Below are positions 20,000-30,912 of a stretch of 64,000 nucleotides of DNA, in pieces. Numbering within the stretch: the first letter of the stretch is position 1; every line of letters begins with the position of its first letter. The stretch is from Leishmania donovani (Eukaryota; Euglenozoa; Kinetoplastea; Trypanosomatida; Trypanosomatidae). Below the pieces are notes generated by a model that had not been told where the DNA came from, searched no databases, and saw only the letters and a list, made by a program, of their open reading frames with translations. Both the position numbers and the translations under genes were made by a program. The stretch spans positions 246,956 to 310,955 of the forward strand of contig NC_018240.1 of the NCBI RefSeq assembly GCF_000227135.1, written 5' to 3'.

Positions 20000-22371
20000 C
20001 GTTAGGGCTCACGTTAAGGAAGAGTCTCGGGAGACCTGAGCGGGAGGCGCTACACATCCGCGAGGCTCCGCGCCCTCAACATACCACCGCCCTTCCACTC
20101 CCTCGCCAGCGAACCAAACCCGCCGCAGGAGCGGAGCACGCGTGCAAGTCCAACGGCCAACGACACGACCGGGTCGAAGGAGGAGCGGCGACCGTAAAGA
20201 ACCGGCCGAATGCCCTCGAGGGACGAAAGGGTCTGCACAGCGCAGGAAGAAGCAGAGAGGGACACTCCTGTCTGTGTGGGACTCGGCTTCTGTTGTGGGT
20301 CTATGCGGATCAAGATGCACGTGCGTGTTGTGTGTATGCGTGGTGCCCGCGTCTGTATCTGTGTGTTTACGGAAAGTGAAAGAGAGGAGGGAAGGCGGCG
20401 GCGACGGTAGAGAGATTGGCAGGGCTTCGTGATACAACGCACGAGAAACGGAAACAAAAACGGCACATGACGACCAACGCCTCACAACTGCGTAGGGGCT
20501 GTGGGCATCACAGCAACGACACAAACCCACATATACATCGAGACGCACAGCTGCAGGTGGCCGCTACGTTTTCCGCTTTCGCCTCCCTTGGTGGACCTGC
20601 CCGTACGCGCCCACGGCCGTGCCTAGTGGTCGATTCGCAATGGCGGAGCTCATGGGGCCACGAAGGGACTCTTTGGTGACATCACCATTGCTCGCAGCAC
20701 CGTCTCTTCCCTTCTTTCCAGCTGTTGCTGCTGCTGCAGTGCTGTGTGTGTGTGCGTTGAAGCTTGCACCGCCCACATAGCCTTTTTCGCCTGTTTCTGT
20801 GCATCAGCGTTGCCATCTCAGGCAGGCGCCCGTGCGCGCGCTGAGCTGCAGCGGTTGGCGAAGTCCGGCCAACGAAGAAGAGAAATACACATCATGGCAA
20901 GAAGCGAACCCCGCCGCCCTCACAAAGGAATAAAGGAAATCAGCAAACAGCGGCGGGCGTGCGCACAGTGGCGACGCGTGACAGCTGCCGTTTTAATGCG
21001 GATGCTGAAGGTGCTCGGGGATGGAAGGAGGGAGGGAGAGGGAGGGGGAGCGTTATGCAGCTCGCTCACTTGGTTGCTTGATTACTCTCCTATCACCATG
21101 GCCGAGGAGCCCACAAGAGAGGACAAGGCAAAAACGTATCAGTGAAGACGTGAGCGAAATAAGCGGACGCGCCCTCCCTCCCTTCCCCATCCCACGGCTT
21201 TGTATAACACCAAACGCCAACGCATCACACATGCCCGCACATGCGCGTTGCAGACGCGCCCGCAGCCAGCGGATGAACGGGGCAAGCTCATATGTGCACT
21301 GTGCACGCGCTTGTAGGTGGTGGTGGTGGGGAGGAGGGCTCAGACGGACTCCAACAGCGCAGGTGTGTGCACGTGTACGTGTGCGCGTGCGTGCATCACG
21401 CAAAACACGTACACACGCACAGCAACCCGAAGCAAAAGAGATGACGTTCACATACACACAGGAGGCGCGGTAGAATTGTGAGGGGAGAGTGTTGGGGGGG
21501 GGGCGGGGCGGAAAAGTCGACGGTGGCGTAGTGAGTCACGAGATGAGCGCGGGAGAAACAGAGACATGCGCACGCGATGAAGAGAGAAGGGCGCATGCCA
21601 ATTGTGTATACGCTCGATGATGCCTCGCATACACATGGAGAAACAAGCGCACGCGTGACACACGCAACCTTGGAGAAAAAGAAGGAGGAGGGTTGAGGTC
21701 TCTGAGTGGCCGCTGCAGTGGCCATGACAACATTGCCAGGAGGAGGAGGAGGAGAGAGGAGGGGGCAGTGACCAAACCACGAAGAAAACACGCGACATGT
21801 AGATGTGCAGGCGGGCCAAAGAAGAGGCGAGAGCTGATATATCGTCACGCAAGCACACACACACACACACACACACAGAAAGAGAAAGAGGGAGAGAGGG
21901 AGTTAGGGTGGGTGTTGGGGAGACACTCGTACATACAGAGGAGGAGGGAAAAGAGCGAGTCCTTGTGGTGACAGGGGCCTCGACAGTGAAAACGCAAAAA
22001 AAAAAGGTGCAGAGAGACAGCCGTAGATTACATCGCTACTAGATAAAGATACACAACCCATACACACGGGGAGGGGGGAGGTGCCGGTGGCGCGTCACAG
22101 CCTAAAGCAACGTCGCCGCCGCCGCCGGGGTGGGTGGGTGGGGGTGAAAGGGTCCTCGATAAAAAGCCCATCGAGTTGGCGATGTGACGCCGGCGAGTCA
22201 GTGGATGCAAATCCAAAGAACAAAGAACTCTTGCGAGGGCGTCGCGAGGGGTTTGGGGTGCGCTGGAGAAGTTGGCGATGATGGTTTAGTGGAGCCGACA
22301 CGAACGCGCGTCGGGGTCTACCGTACGGAAGCAATGAAGGCAGCTCTCGAGTAGTGCATCCATCGACGTGG
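20000..22371. other. Spacer, 2.4 kb, no gene seen
   Basis: The right part (about 21700-22280) is purine-rich on the plus strand: GGA arrays near 21739-21765, (CA)12 at 21854-21877, then GAGAAAGAGGGAGAGAGGG. It therefore offers pyrimidine tracts to the sense RNA downstream of the gap-containing gene. An A run of nine lies near 21996-22004 and a G run of nine near 21494-21502. Open frames here are short and Cys/Val/His-rich. Confidence 0.65.
21854..21877. repeat. (CA)12 microsatellite
   Basis: Perfect CA run followed directly by a GAGAAAGAGGGAGAGAGGG purine tract. Confidence 0.95.
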
Positions 22372-25300
22372 TCATACGAAGGCACTCGGGTTGGACCGCT
22401 TCGTTGGCTGGGGGGTATAGTTGAGGCGCGAGATGGCAGGAAGCGACGCCACCGCGGCCACGGAGCCGACCGGGATCCGCCGTGTCGGGCTCGCTGCCGA
22501 GCCTGTCACGGGCCCAGGACTCGTCGCTCTCGCCGCCTCGGCGGCTGGGGAGGGCGGCGCCGTTGACATGATCTTTGCCGCGGCACCGCCACGCGCGCCT
22601 GGCTCACCACCCGACGCGGCGGTGATGGCGGGTACTGTACGCAGCTGACCCATCACGCTTTCCAGTGCACTCGGCGCCATGGCCAGCGACTCAACACGGT
22701 GCGGCCGCCGCCCAGAGGCGGTGAGGGTCGAAGAAGCCGGTACATTCACAAAGGGTGCGGACTGCTTACGCTGTGCTGCCGCCGCAGCTGCCGTTGTCGC
22801 GGAGACCATCGCCTTCTGCATGGCCGGCGGCACCTCCTTCCACTGCAGCTTGCCATCCTCGATGTCTCGCTCGATGTCTCGCACCAGCGCACCTCGGACC
22901 CCTTCAGCACCACAGAGGTACCGCTGCGGCTGATCTGCTATGACTTCCTCGATTGTGCGCTGGCGTGAGCGCTGCGTGCAGTGCAGCCGTCCCAGGTCCA
23001 CCGCCTTTGCCGTGCGCAGTGAGCTAGAGCCCTTCTGGGTCTCTGCACGCTGCGGCTGATTTTCGTGGCCAGATGAGCTTGAAATCGCCCTCGTTGACGC
23101 GGTTATGCGACTGCGCCGATACGCCGTGCCACCGTAGGCGTGCTGTCGCTGCGAGGCGGTGAAAGGAAAAGCACAACCGCGCGTTTCGGCGAACGTGCGA
23201 GGCGGGGCCGCGTGCGGGTTGCGCCGGTGCACCGTCGTCCCTGCCAGCGCACCGGCACTGCCGCTCTCCCTGCTCGGAGGCGGCGCAACGGGGGCGAAGC
23301 GGGTGCCGTCGCCGAAGCCGTAGAGGTGGTTATACTGAAGCATCACCGTGTCGGCCGGTGGGTCGTGTGGGACGTAGAAGCCTTTGCTGCGGTGGTTGTA
23401 ATAGATGTAGTCGTTCTGTTCTTCCGTCGACTTGCCATGCCGAGGATCGCGGCGGCGCTGCTGACGCAGCGTGTTAACCTCTGACAGGTGCGCATCGCCC
23501 AGCATGTCAATTTCGCGGCGGAGGTTGGTGCTGCTAGCGGCGGTGCCGCCGAAAGAGTCCGACATCGTTTGGCGTGACGCCGAGAAGACGGATCGAGGTA
23601 GCTGGTAGCTGCAGCGAGCCGAGGAAGCAGCCGGCGCGGCTGCTCCCGGGGACTGCTTGCGCTCCAACGCCGTCCTGGACGCGATGCTGTCGTCGACGTA
23701 AGGGTCGCTTACGTTGCCGCGACTCAATCTCTTGAGGGTGTTGCGCGGAACCGCGCCTACGGTGGACTTCGTTCCGTGAAAGGTGTCCTCCAGCACGAGG
23801 GGTGACATGTGATCGGTCGAGAGCAGGTAGCGCGAGTAGGAGCCTAGGTCCATCCGGTTGACGTGACTATTCTCGTGACCGCGGCGGAAAACGACGAGGA
23901 CGGTGCTTGGGGTCAACGACGCGGAGGCCATGACGATGCGCTCCGCTTCCGGCAAGTCGTACACACCATCTACGCCGGCGGTGGCCGCGTAGGGCGACAT
24001 GGACGCGGCGAGCGTTGTACCGCCGCAATGCAGCACGACAGCGGGCCGCTGCTGCTGTTCCGACTGCGGCTGAGAGACTTGCTGCTGTGGTTGCCGCCTT
24101 GGCAGATCGTGCGGCGGCGGCGACGGCTTCGGTAGCCCTGTGGCCGTCTCTGGCGAGGAAGCGCGGTCTTGCTGTTTTCCCTCAGTCCCCGCTGCGGGAG
24201 GTAAGGCTATTTCTGCCACGGCGCTAGCATCCGAAGGAGGAATAGCAACGGCAGCAGGTGTGGCTGCAGCTGAGTCCTCTACAGCCCGGTCTGATCGGTT
24301 CACGCTATTCTCACCTTCCTTTTTATCAACGCCCAGTTCCGCAATGTCGGAGGCGTTTTCGACCTTAACATCAACCTGAACGCCATCGTCTGCGGCAATG
24401 GGCGAATGCGTCGCCGCTGCATCTTTTCGCTCTTCCTTGTTTTCGACTTCTTCGACTGGTGTGGCGGCATGTGGCAAGTCGGGAGCTTCTGCCCGCGCTT
24501 GTGGCATGGGTGCCGACCATGCCACATCCTCAGCTGGCGCGGCGTAGGTATCGGCGNNNNNNNNNNNNNNNNNNNNNNNNNNNNNNNNNNNNNNNNNNNN
24601 NNNNNNNNNNNNNNNNNNNNNNNNNNNNNNNNNNNNNNNNNNNNNNNNNNNNNNNNNNNNNNNNNNNNNNNNNNNNNNNNNNNNNNNNNNNNNNNNNNNN
24701 NNNNNNNNNNNNNNNNNNNNNNNNNNNNNNNNNNNNNNNNNNNNNNNNNNNNNNNNNNNNNNNNNNNNNNNNNNNNNNNNNNNNNNNNNNNNNNNNNNNN
24801 NNNNNNNNNNNNNNNNNNNNNNNNNNNNNNNNNNNNNNNNNNNNNNNNNNNNNNNNNNNNNNNNNNNNNNNNNNNNNNNNNNNNNNNNNNNNNNNNNNNN
24901 NNNNNNNNNNNNNNNNNNNNNNNNNNNNNNNNNNNNNNNNNNNNNNNNNNNNNNNNNNNNNNNNNNNNNNNNNNNNNNNNNNNNNNNNNNNNNNNNNNNN
25001 NNNNNNNNNNNNNNNNNNNNNNNNNNNNNNNNNNNNNNNNNNNNNNNNNNNNNNNNNNNNNNNNNNNNNNNNNNNNNNNNNNNNNNNNNNNNNNNNNNNN
25101 NNNNNNNNNNNNNNNNNNNNNNNNNNNNNNNNNNNNNNNNNNNNNNNNNNNNNNNNNNNNNNNNNNNNNNNNNNNNNNNNNNNNNNNNNNNNNNNNNNNN
25201 NNNNNNNNNNNNNNNNNNNNNNNNNNNNNNNNNNNNNNNNNNNNNNNNNNNNNNNNNNNNNNNNNNNNNNNNNNNNNNNNNNNNNNNNNNNNNNNNNNNN

Positions 25301-25564
25301 NNNNNNNNNNNNNNNNNNNNNNNNNNNNNNNNNNNNNNNNNNNNNNNNNNNNNNNNNNNNNNNNNNNNNNNNNNNNNNNNNNNNNNNNNNNNNNNNNNNN
25401 NNNNNNTCCCCAGCTGGCGCGGCGTAGGTATCGGCGCCAGCAGGCTCCTGCTCTTCCGCGGCCTGCGTCTCCTCAGCTGGCGCGGCATCGACATCGACGC
25501 CATTATCTACATCGGGCGGCACCGCTACTTCCTCGGTTTCGCGGAGACCGTCATCAGAGCTCAT
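22372..25564 (-). CDS. Hypothetical repeat-containing protein interrupted by an assembly gap
   Basis: The N-terminus is read from ATG 25564 and the C-terminal 728 codons end at TGA 22372. An 850-N block separates them. The called sequence on both sides totals 2343 bases, a multiple of three, so the two parts rejoin in frame if the real gap length is also a multiple of three; 850 is not, so it is a placeholder. The acidic N-terminus contains Ala/Pro/Glu repeats (DTYAAPAE-type) that continue into the gap. After it come a Glu-rich stretch and Ser/Ala-rich linkers. The better ordered block includes NDYIYYNHRSKGFYVPHD and YNHLYGFGDGTRFAP, then helix RDIERDIEDGKLQWKEVP. The Tyr/Pro/Gly-rich block recalls short motifs of some microtubule-associated ciliary proteins, but I cannot assign a family. 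Confidence 0.8.
24531..25493. repeat. 63-bp coding tandem repeat flanking and probably filling the gap
   Basis: The same 26 bases (beginning cagctggcgcggcgtagg) occur at 24531-24556, directly against the left edge of the gap, and at 25411-25436, four bases from its right edge. A diverged copy starts at 25474. The spacing 25411 to 25474 is 63 bases, equal to 21 codons, giving protein units of the form DVDAAPAEETQAAEEQEPAGA and DTYAAPAG. That unit length is inferred from only two visible copies. Confidence 0.75.
24557..25406. other. Assembly gap, 850 N
   Basis: A continuous run of N inside a coding region, bounded on both sides by copies of one repeat. It is probably a collapsed tandem repeat rather than unrelated missing sequence. 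Confidence 0.99.
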
Positions 25565-26857
25565 CGTCGCTGTTGCACTGAAGCACTGACGGCGTTTCTA
25601 GTACTTGATATTGCTAGCGCAAGAACAGCTGCCTGCGTCTATCCTTTAGGGTGAGAATACGGAGTAATAGAGAAGGGACCGTTGCGCCAGTTCCTGGTAA
25701 TCGTGATGACCGTGGAGCGGAGGGGTCGAATGGCGGCCGTCGCTTTCTTGCCCGCTGTCACGCTCGCTAGCTTCTCAATACGTCCCACGGTGGGTGTCCG
25801 CGGCGCTTTACTGCGATGGTGTGTTTCTGTTCGAGGGTTCGCGGGCGGGTGGGTGGGGTAGGCGGTGCCGACGCACAGAAAAAAAGAGAGACAACAGGCG
25901 GGAGGAGGTGAAGAGCGACCGGACGATGGACGGTGGAGGCGATGCGCAATCAATGCCCGCGACACGGTATTACGTGTTAGCAAGCACACAGGCACACTCA
26001 CACGCAACAGGGCCTCGCTCTTTTCCCTTGTGTGGCTCGTACAGGTTTCTGCGATTTGCAGTGGCCGCTTCGCAGAGGAAGGGTGCGTGCGTGCGCGTGG
26101 ATGGACTGATGCAGAGGATGAGGGAGGGGGGGCGATGGAAAGCGATGACAGCATGAGGCACTGTATCGTGGATACTTCTGCCCTGCCCCCTCAGCCCTCC
26201 CTCCTCCCACCCCACTACCCCACGGTGTCTAACGCCGTGAGGGTGCGTGTGCGTGGCCCTTTCCTCTTTCGTTCGCGTCTTCTGCGGCACCGCACTTTGG
26301 GCTGCGGGCGGTACATCAGCGCCGACCAAGTGTACATGCATCGCGTGATCGACGGGGACACGAAACGAAAACGGCGACAATGAAAAGGCAAGCGCGCGGG
26401 AATGTTCGAGCGTCTCTGGTTCTCTGCCAGTGCGCACGCGCGGTTGTGCATGCGTGCCTCTGCGAGTCAGGGGGGAGCACAACGGTACGAGGACAAGCAT
26501 CCCCTCCCACACACCGCACAGACCCGTAAGAGAGGGAGGGTGGGAGGGAAAGAGACCACCAGCCACGAAGGGTGGCCAAGAAAGAATGACGAAACACACA
26601 AACCAAGAGAGTTCACGTGCGGGCTCGTGAGACGAGGAGGTGAGCTGAAGCGGCGCGGCCGCTAAAAAGACCGACATCGGTAGGCAACCACGCAGCAGGG
26701 CAGCGGGGGGGGGGGGCAAAGCCGGGGAGCGCGGTTGACGGCGGGATGCGGTGTGAACAAACGCCGGCGTTCTTGCTCATTGCCGAAAATGCAGCTCCTT
26801 GTGAGCAGCTGAGAGGGGTGCCCCCACACTCGCGGCTTCTTGCCCTTTGGCTCTGTG
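25565..26857. other. Spacer, 1.3 kb, no gene seen
   Basis: Contains purine-rich plus-strand blocks (for example around 25880-25910 and 26530-26560) and a G run at 26705-26716. The longest minus-strand open frame here reads through low-complexity Pro/Ser/His sequence and has no recognisable domain. Confidence 0.65.
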
Positions 26858-27901
26858 CTACCAGCTCGGCAACTCTCGCACCGCTTGAATGTCTGCTGCT
26901 CGCGTCTCTGACTCGGCAGCCGCCGCCCTCATGGTCTGCAGCAAGTGCTGCACGCGCTTCTCGCGTTGGCGCTGTGCTAAGGCGTCTGCCTCCGCCGCCG
27001 TGCAGCGTTGCATCGCCACCCCCTGACCGATGGCGGGCAGCACCTGGCTGTCATTGTAGTCGGCGAGGACTTTCGGCGGGGGCGGCCCTGTGAGCGGTGC
27101 TACCGCTGAAACCATGGACGTGTTCGTCTTGTGGTGGGGCAGCAGGTGCCGCTTCCTTTCGCGGCCGTTAGCTGCCGCCGTGGCCGCTGCGGGAGCTGCC
27201 TCTTGCGCTTCGGAAGACGGCCCGGCAGCACCGACGCCACTACCTTTTCCCGTCCTGACCCACATGCTCAGCTCCTCCAGCGTGTGATCAGGTGGCCTTG
27301 CCACCTGCGCCTTGCCACCGCGTGAGTGCTGCCGCACTGCCTCCTCCTCGCGCCGAACCTGCGCCGCCTCGGCGTCTGGGTGGATCCAGCCGTCGGTGGT
27401 GTTGTACACACCGCGCCCGCGCCGCTGCGTCGCTGGCGGCCGCGCGTGCACCTGCGGCGGCAGAATCACGCGCCTCGACGGATGCCACACCGGCTCGCTG
27501 AAGAGGCCCGTGGGCTCGTCAAAGTGCCGCTTGCCACCGTTCTTTGTGTGCAGCACACAGTTGCCGCCTGGCGGGGCCGGGTGATCGGCGGTGCCCTCCC
27601 AGGGATCACTGCAGTGGTGGTGATAGTAGCCGCCGCCACTCTTTGCCGTCGTGACGACGCCGCTGTGCGCCACCAGCGCGTGGCTCAGGTGGTTGTGCAG
27701 GATGTCGGCTGGCTGATGCCGCCGCCCCAGTCGACGCAGACGGTGACCTGGCGTGCTACCGGGGACCGTGTGATCATGGCACGGCGTGGCGTACTGCGAG
27801 TGCGTAAACGCGATGGAGATGGTCTCGTGTGGCGTGGCTCCCTTGGCCGTGCCCGAGAAGCTCTTGCTAGTGATCGCCTCTTCACCGGACGGCTGTGCCA
27901 T
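26858..27901 (-). CDS. Hypothetical His/Pro-rich protein, 347 residues
   Basis: Start chosen at ATG 27901 (MAQPSGEEAITSKSF). The frame stays open upstream, but that part translates (CA)n microsatellite and AT-rich leader as Cys/Val repeats. Residues 30-190 are rich in His, Gly, Pro and aromatics (GGGYYHHHCSDPWEGTADH, FSEPVWHPSRRVILPP). They are followed by a charged helix (AQVRREEEAVRQHSRG) and a C-terminal helix with QRQREKRVQHLLQTMR. Short aromatic/Pro segments spaced along an otherwise extended protein are seen in microtubule-inner and other axonemal proteins, but there is no motif I can name. Function unknown. Confidence 0.8.
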   Translation of the reverse strand: MAQPSGEEAITSKSFSGTAKGATPHETISIAFTHSQYATPCHDHTVPGSTPGHRLRRLGRRHQPADILHNHLSHALVAHSGVVTTAKSGGGYYHHHCSDPWEGTADHPAPPGGNCVLHTKNGGKRHFDEPTGLFSEPVWHPSRRVILPPQVHARPPATQRRGRGVYNTTDGWIHPDAEAAQVRREEEAVRQHSRGGKAQVARPPDHTLEELSMWVRTGKGSGVGAAGPSSEAQEAAPAAATAAANGRERKRHLLPHHKTNTSMVSAVAPLTGPPPPKVLADYNDSQVLPAIGQGVAMQRCTAAEADALAQRQREKRVQHLLQTMRAAAAESETRAADIQAVRELPSW

Positions 27902-29258
27902 GGTTGCACAGTGCACGAGCGTTGAGTGAGGAGCGCACAGTGCGCTAAGGTGCTTGTGGGCGGGGTGCGGCTGCGTCTCTTTTAGTTCGTACTCGTTGAC
28001 GTGTATGCGCACGCGCGTGCCAGGGCGTGCCTGCATGTGTGCCGCGTTGCAGTCATGCGAGAGGAAGGGAGAGCGGGTAATATTGAGGAAGGCAATGAGG
28101 GGAGTCACGCGCGAAACCGCCGCACCACAAAGAGCGACAGGGAGGCGATGGGGACAGCGCAACGGGCGCGTGCGCCAGTCTAAAAAAAAAAACATAACGT
28201 GGACGGCGTATGAGCATGCCCATGTATAGGCGTGCCGATATCGTCCTTCCTTGTTCACCACCACGAACGCGGGCGCGAAAGACAGAGAGACGCGCCAATA
28301 TTTGCTTGCCACACGCTTCAGCGTGTCAAGCGAACTCCAACTTACCCAAACACACACACACACACACACACACACAGTACGTGCGCGCGTGTGCGCACGC
28401 AGCCCCCCACCCCTCCCCCTGGCACTCTCTCCTCGATGTTTTTCCGCTAAGAAGCGACTGCTGCGTTTCGCTTTTGTTCTGACTTGCGTTGCTGCACTTG
28501 CTCGTTACGCTTTTGCTACATTGTTCATGTTTCCTTGCACTATGGGCCACGCGCTTAGCCAGCCTAATTTTCCTTCGCCATCTGTGAACCGCCCCCTCCA
28601 CACATACCTCAGCACTCCCCCGCGCACGTGAAGGGAGGCCGGGGAGAGGCGTGACGCAAGGACTTCACTAAGAGCGAAACCTGTTTTGTTGATCATGAGC
28701 CCCTCCCACGTCACCATGCTCCCCCACCAACCACCTACCCACTACCACCCACCCCTATACCGCGCTGTCTTCCCTTTCAAGAGCCTCATCCTTATTCGTT
28801 TCTCTCGTTGTTGTTTTTGTTTCTTCGTCGGAGTGGCAAGCGGAGTACGCTGCTACAGCACAGCCAATCGCCGCGGCACACGAGGGGAGCCCCCCTCCCC
28901 ATATGTAGCGCTGAGGGGTGGGTGGGGGTGGGGCGAGGTGGGAGGGAGGGAGGTTAATGAAGTACTATCACCTAAGTCGTAAGAGAAAGGCACACACATA
29001 TATGTATATACGAGACTAACACACTTAGAACGAGGCCGCGGCAGCGCGCGTTTTCATCCCCGACCGAGGGAGAGAGGGAGGGTGTGGGCAGAGCATCGGA
29101 TGCCACCACTACCACCGCCAACCACAACCTCGACACACCGACACACCCAAACATACACACGGCAACACAGGATCGATCCTGCACTCCTTCACCCGGAGGC
29201 GCCTGACGCGCGTACTCTAAGCTTCCCATACGCTCGTTCGTTTCGCTTTTCGGTGTGC
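27902..29258. other. Spacer, 1.4 kb, no gene seen
   Basis: Contains an A run at 28183-28193 and (AC)n at 28350-28376. The stretch 28700-28850 is pyrimidine-rich on the plus strand, the opposite of most spacers here. A G-rich block lies at 28914-28955. The last 250 bases are the 3' untranslated region of the M16-like gene. Confidence 0.65.
28350..28376. repeat. (AC)13 microsatellite
   Basis: Perfect AC run in the leader of the gene starting at 27901. It is responsible for the spurious Cys/Val N-terminal extension of that frame. Confidence 0.95.
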
Positions 29259-30845
29259 CTACAGACCCATCTGGCGCATGGAAGGGAAGCCGAGCATCTC
29301 GCCGTGGCCGTACAGGCTGGTCTTGTTCGAGAACATCGTCTCGTACACCCGCTTCACATCCACCGCGTTGACAGAGTTGATGGCGTCGACAACCTCTTCG
29401 ACCGATGTGGCTAGGGTCGAATCGCTATCCACGGCGAGGCAGGTGCCAAGGTAGTCGCAGTAGTCGCGAATGGTGTCGACATTCTGCACCATGAACTGCG
29501 TTCTCGCCATTTTTTTCGCCACGGACAGCATCGAGTCCGCGACAGAGGCCTTGTTTGCTTGCACCATCCTCACAGCGTCCGTCACCATGCGCACCGCTGC
29601 CTGCGGCTCTGCCTTCGCCGTGAAGCCGATCAGGCCAGCCGTTTGGTAGGGGCTGTAGAAGGCGCGCAGGCCCGTGTGCTCGTGCATTTCATCCGGGGCG
29701 CCGCAGCGCATGCGGCCGCTGAACCCGATGTCCATCAGCGCCCCCACGACCATCGAGGCGGCGTGGTCCTTCGTCATCTTCCTGTCTTTGCCGTACGCGA
29801 GCCAGCCGACGGCGATGATGGACTCCGGGTCCATGTCCGGCTTCGTTCCCATTACCTTGGGGCGGTCCTCGTGGTCGTGGCGCTCGCCCCCGGTGTACTG
29901 AGCGGCCTCATCCTTCCAGTTCACCGCGCACGGCTGCGCGCGGGCGTGGTGCGGTGCGGAGGCGGAGTGTGGGAACGGGGTGTTCTCGTACTCGGCAATC
30001 AGCGCGGCGTGATCGACGTTGACGCCGGAGACGACGACGCGCGACGGCACGACGTAGCGGCTGTACTGCTCCAGCAGTACGCTGCTCGAAATGATGCCGT
30101 TGCTCATCGCCGGCACGAAGCGAGGGTTGCCGAGCGGCTCACGGTAGAAGGCGACCGTCTCCAGCATCTGCTTCGCGTACTCGGCTGGGCATTGCCAGCG
30201 GAGCTCCTCGACCTGGTTGTCAATGGTGTCACGGAAGCGCTCCACATCCGGCTCGTGGAAGCGGGGCGCGGCGATGCAGGTAAAGATGTTGTCCTGCACC
30301 AGATTCAACGAGAACTGCTGCTCCGCTTGCTTCTGGTTCTGCAGCTGCCGCCGCTGTGAAAGCGATGACGTCGGCGCGGCGCTCTTCCACTTGTCGGCGC
30401 GGGCGTCGATGCGAATGCCGATGTAGTGCTTGTGCTTCTCGAAGTGCGACTGGGCGGCGCCGACACTGCGAATGTTGCGGTCAAGCTGGAACAGCGAATT
30501 ATTGTAGTTGCTCGTCGTCAGGGCAAGGTGCATCATGGCTCCCGTGCCCGGCGCGCTCGGTGGGTCGTAGGCGGGGCCGGCGAGTATGTAGGCACCAACG
30601 GACACCGACGGTCCACCGAGGTTGTGCGTGATGACGCGCGCGCCGTTGTGCAGCTTCGTGATCTCCACCTTCCCGGCAGCAACCGGGGCAGGCTTCGACG
30701 AGGGGCCAGGCGGCAGGCGAGAGGTTCCGCCAAACGGTTGGGTGAGGGGGGTCTGACCGAACTTGTACTCGTAGATGCTGCGAGCCTGCCCAGCGCAGGC
30801 TGCGGTGGCCGCCACCGGCGCCGGAGCGACTACACGGCGGAACAT
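29259..30845 (-). CDS. M16 peptidase-like mitochondrial protein, probably inactive (bc1 core / MPP-alpha type)
   Basis: 528 residues from ATG 30845. The Arg/Ala-rich start MFRRVVAPAPVAATAACAGQ suits a mitochondrial presequence. The M16 fold is seen from about residue 58 (VEITKLHNGARVITHNLGG), through the segment GPAYDPPSAPGTGAMMHLAL at about 90-108, to the typical second half (MVVGALMDIGFSGRMR, FYSPYQTAGLIGFTAKAEPQ). Where active members carry the zinc motif HxxEH, this protein has GTGAMMHLALTT, so the metal ligands are missing. No clear glycine-rich loop of alpha-MPP is visible. This fits a core subunit of cytochrome bc1 (core 2-like) or a degenerate processing-peptidase alpha subunit in the mitochondrial inner membrane or matrix. 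Family is firm; the choice between the two roles is not. Confidence 0.85.
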   Translation of the reverse strand: MFRRVVAPAPVAATAACAGQARSIYEYKFGQTPLTQPFGGTSRLPPGPSSKPAPVAAGKVEITKLHNGARVITHNLGGPSVSVGAYILAGPAYDPPSAPGTGAMMHLALTTSNYNNSLFQLDRNIRSVGAAQSHFEKHKHYIGIRIDARADKWKSAAPTSSLSQRRQLQNQKQAEQQFSLNLVQDNIFTCIAAPRFHEPDVERFRDTIDNQVEELRWQCPAEYAKQMLETVAFYREPLGNPRFVPAMSNGIISSSVLLEQYSRYVVPSRVVVSGVNVDHAALIAEYENTPFPHSASAPHHARAQPCAVNWKDEAAQYTGGERHDHEDRPKVMGTKPDMDPESIIAVGWLAYGKDRKMTKDHAASMVVGALMDIGFSGRMRCGAPDEMHEHTGLRAFYSPYQTAGLIGFTAKAEPQAAVRMVTDAVRMVQANKASVADSMLSVAKKMARTQFMVQNVDTIRDYCDYLGTCLAVDSDSTLATSVEEVVDAINSVNAVDVKRVYETMFSNKTSLYGHGEMLGFPSMRQMGL

Positions 30846-30886
30846 GAGCGGGGGTGGGTTCCACTTATGGTATGAATGAAGGGAGG

Positions 30887-30912
30887 CACACACACACACA
30901 CGCGCGCGCGCG
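30887..30912. repeat. (CA)7(CG)6 alternating purine-pyrimidine tract
   Basis: Located 42 bases upstream of the M16-like start codon. Strict purine-pyrimidine alternation with a CG core is the classic Z-DNA-forming sequence. Confidence 0.9.

Noticed and set aside
25970..26719. Minus-strand open frame of 249 codons in the spacer
   Set aside because: Pro/His/Thr-rich translation of purine-rich and CA-rich spacer, overlapping alternative frames equally open, no domain or good start.
29559..30359. Plus-strand open frame of 266 codons
   Set aside because: Antisense to the M16-like gene, whose mitochondrial presequence and family motifs are clear.
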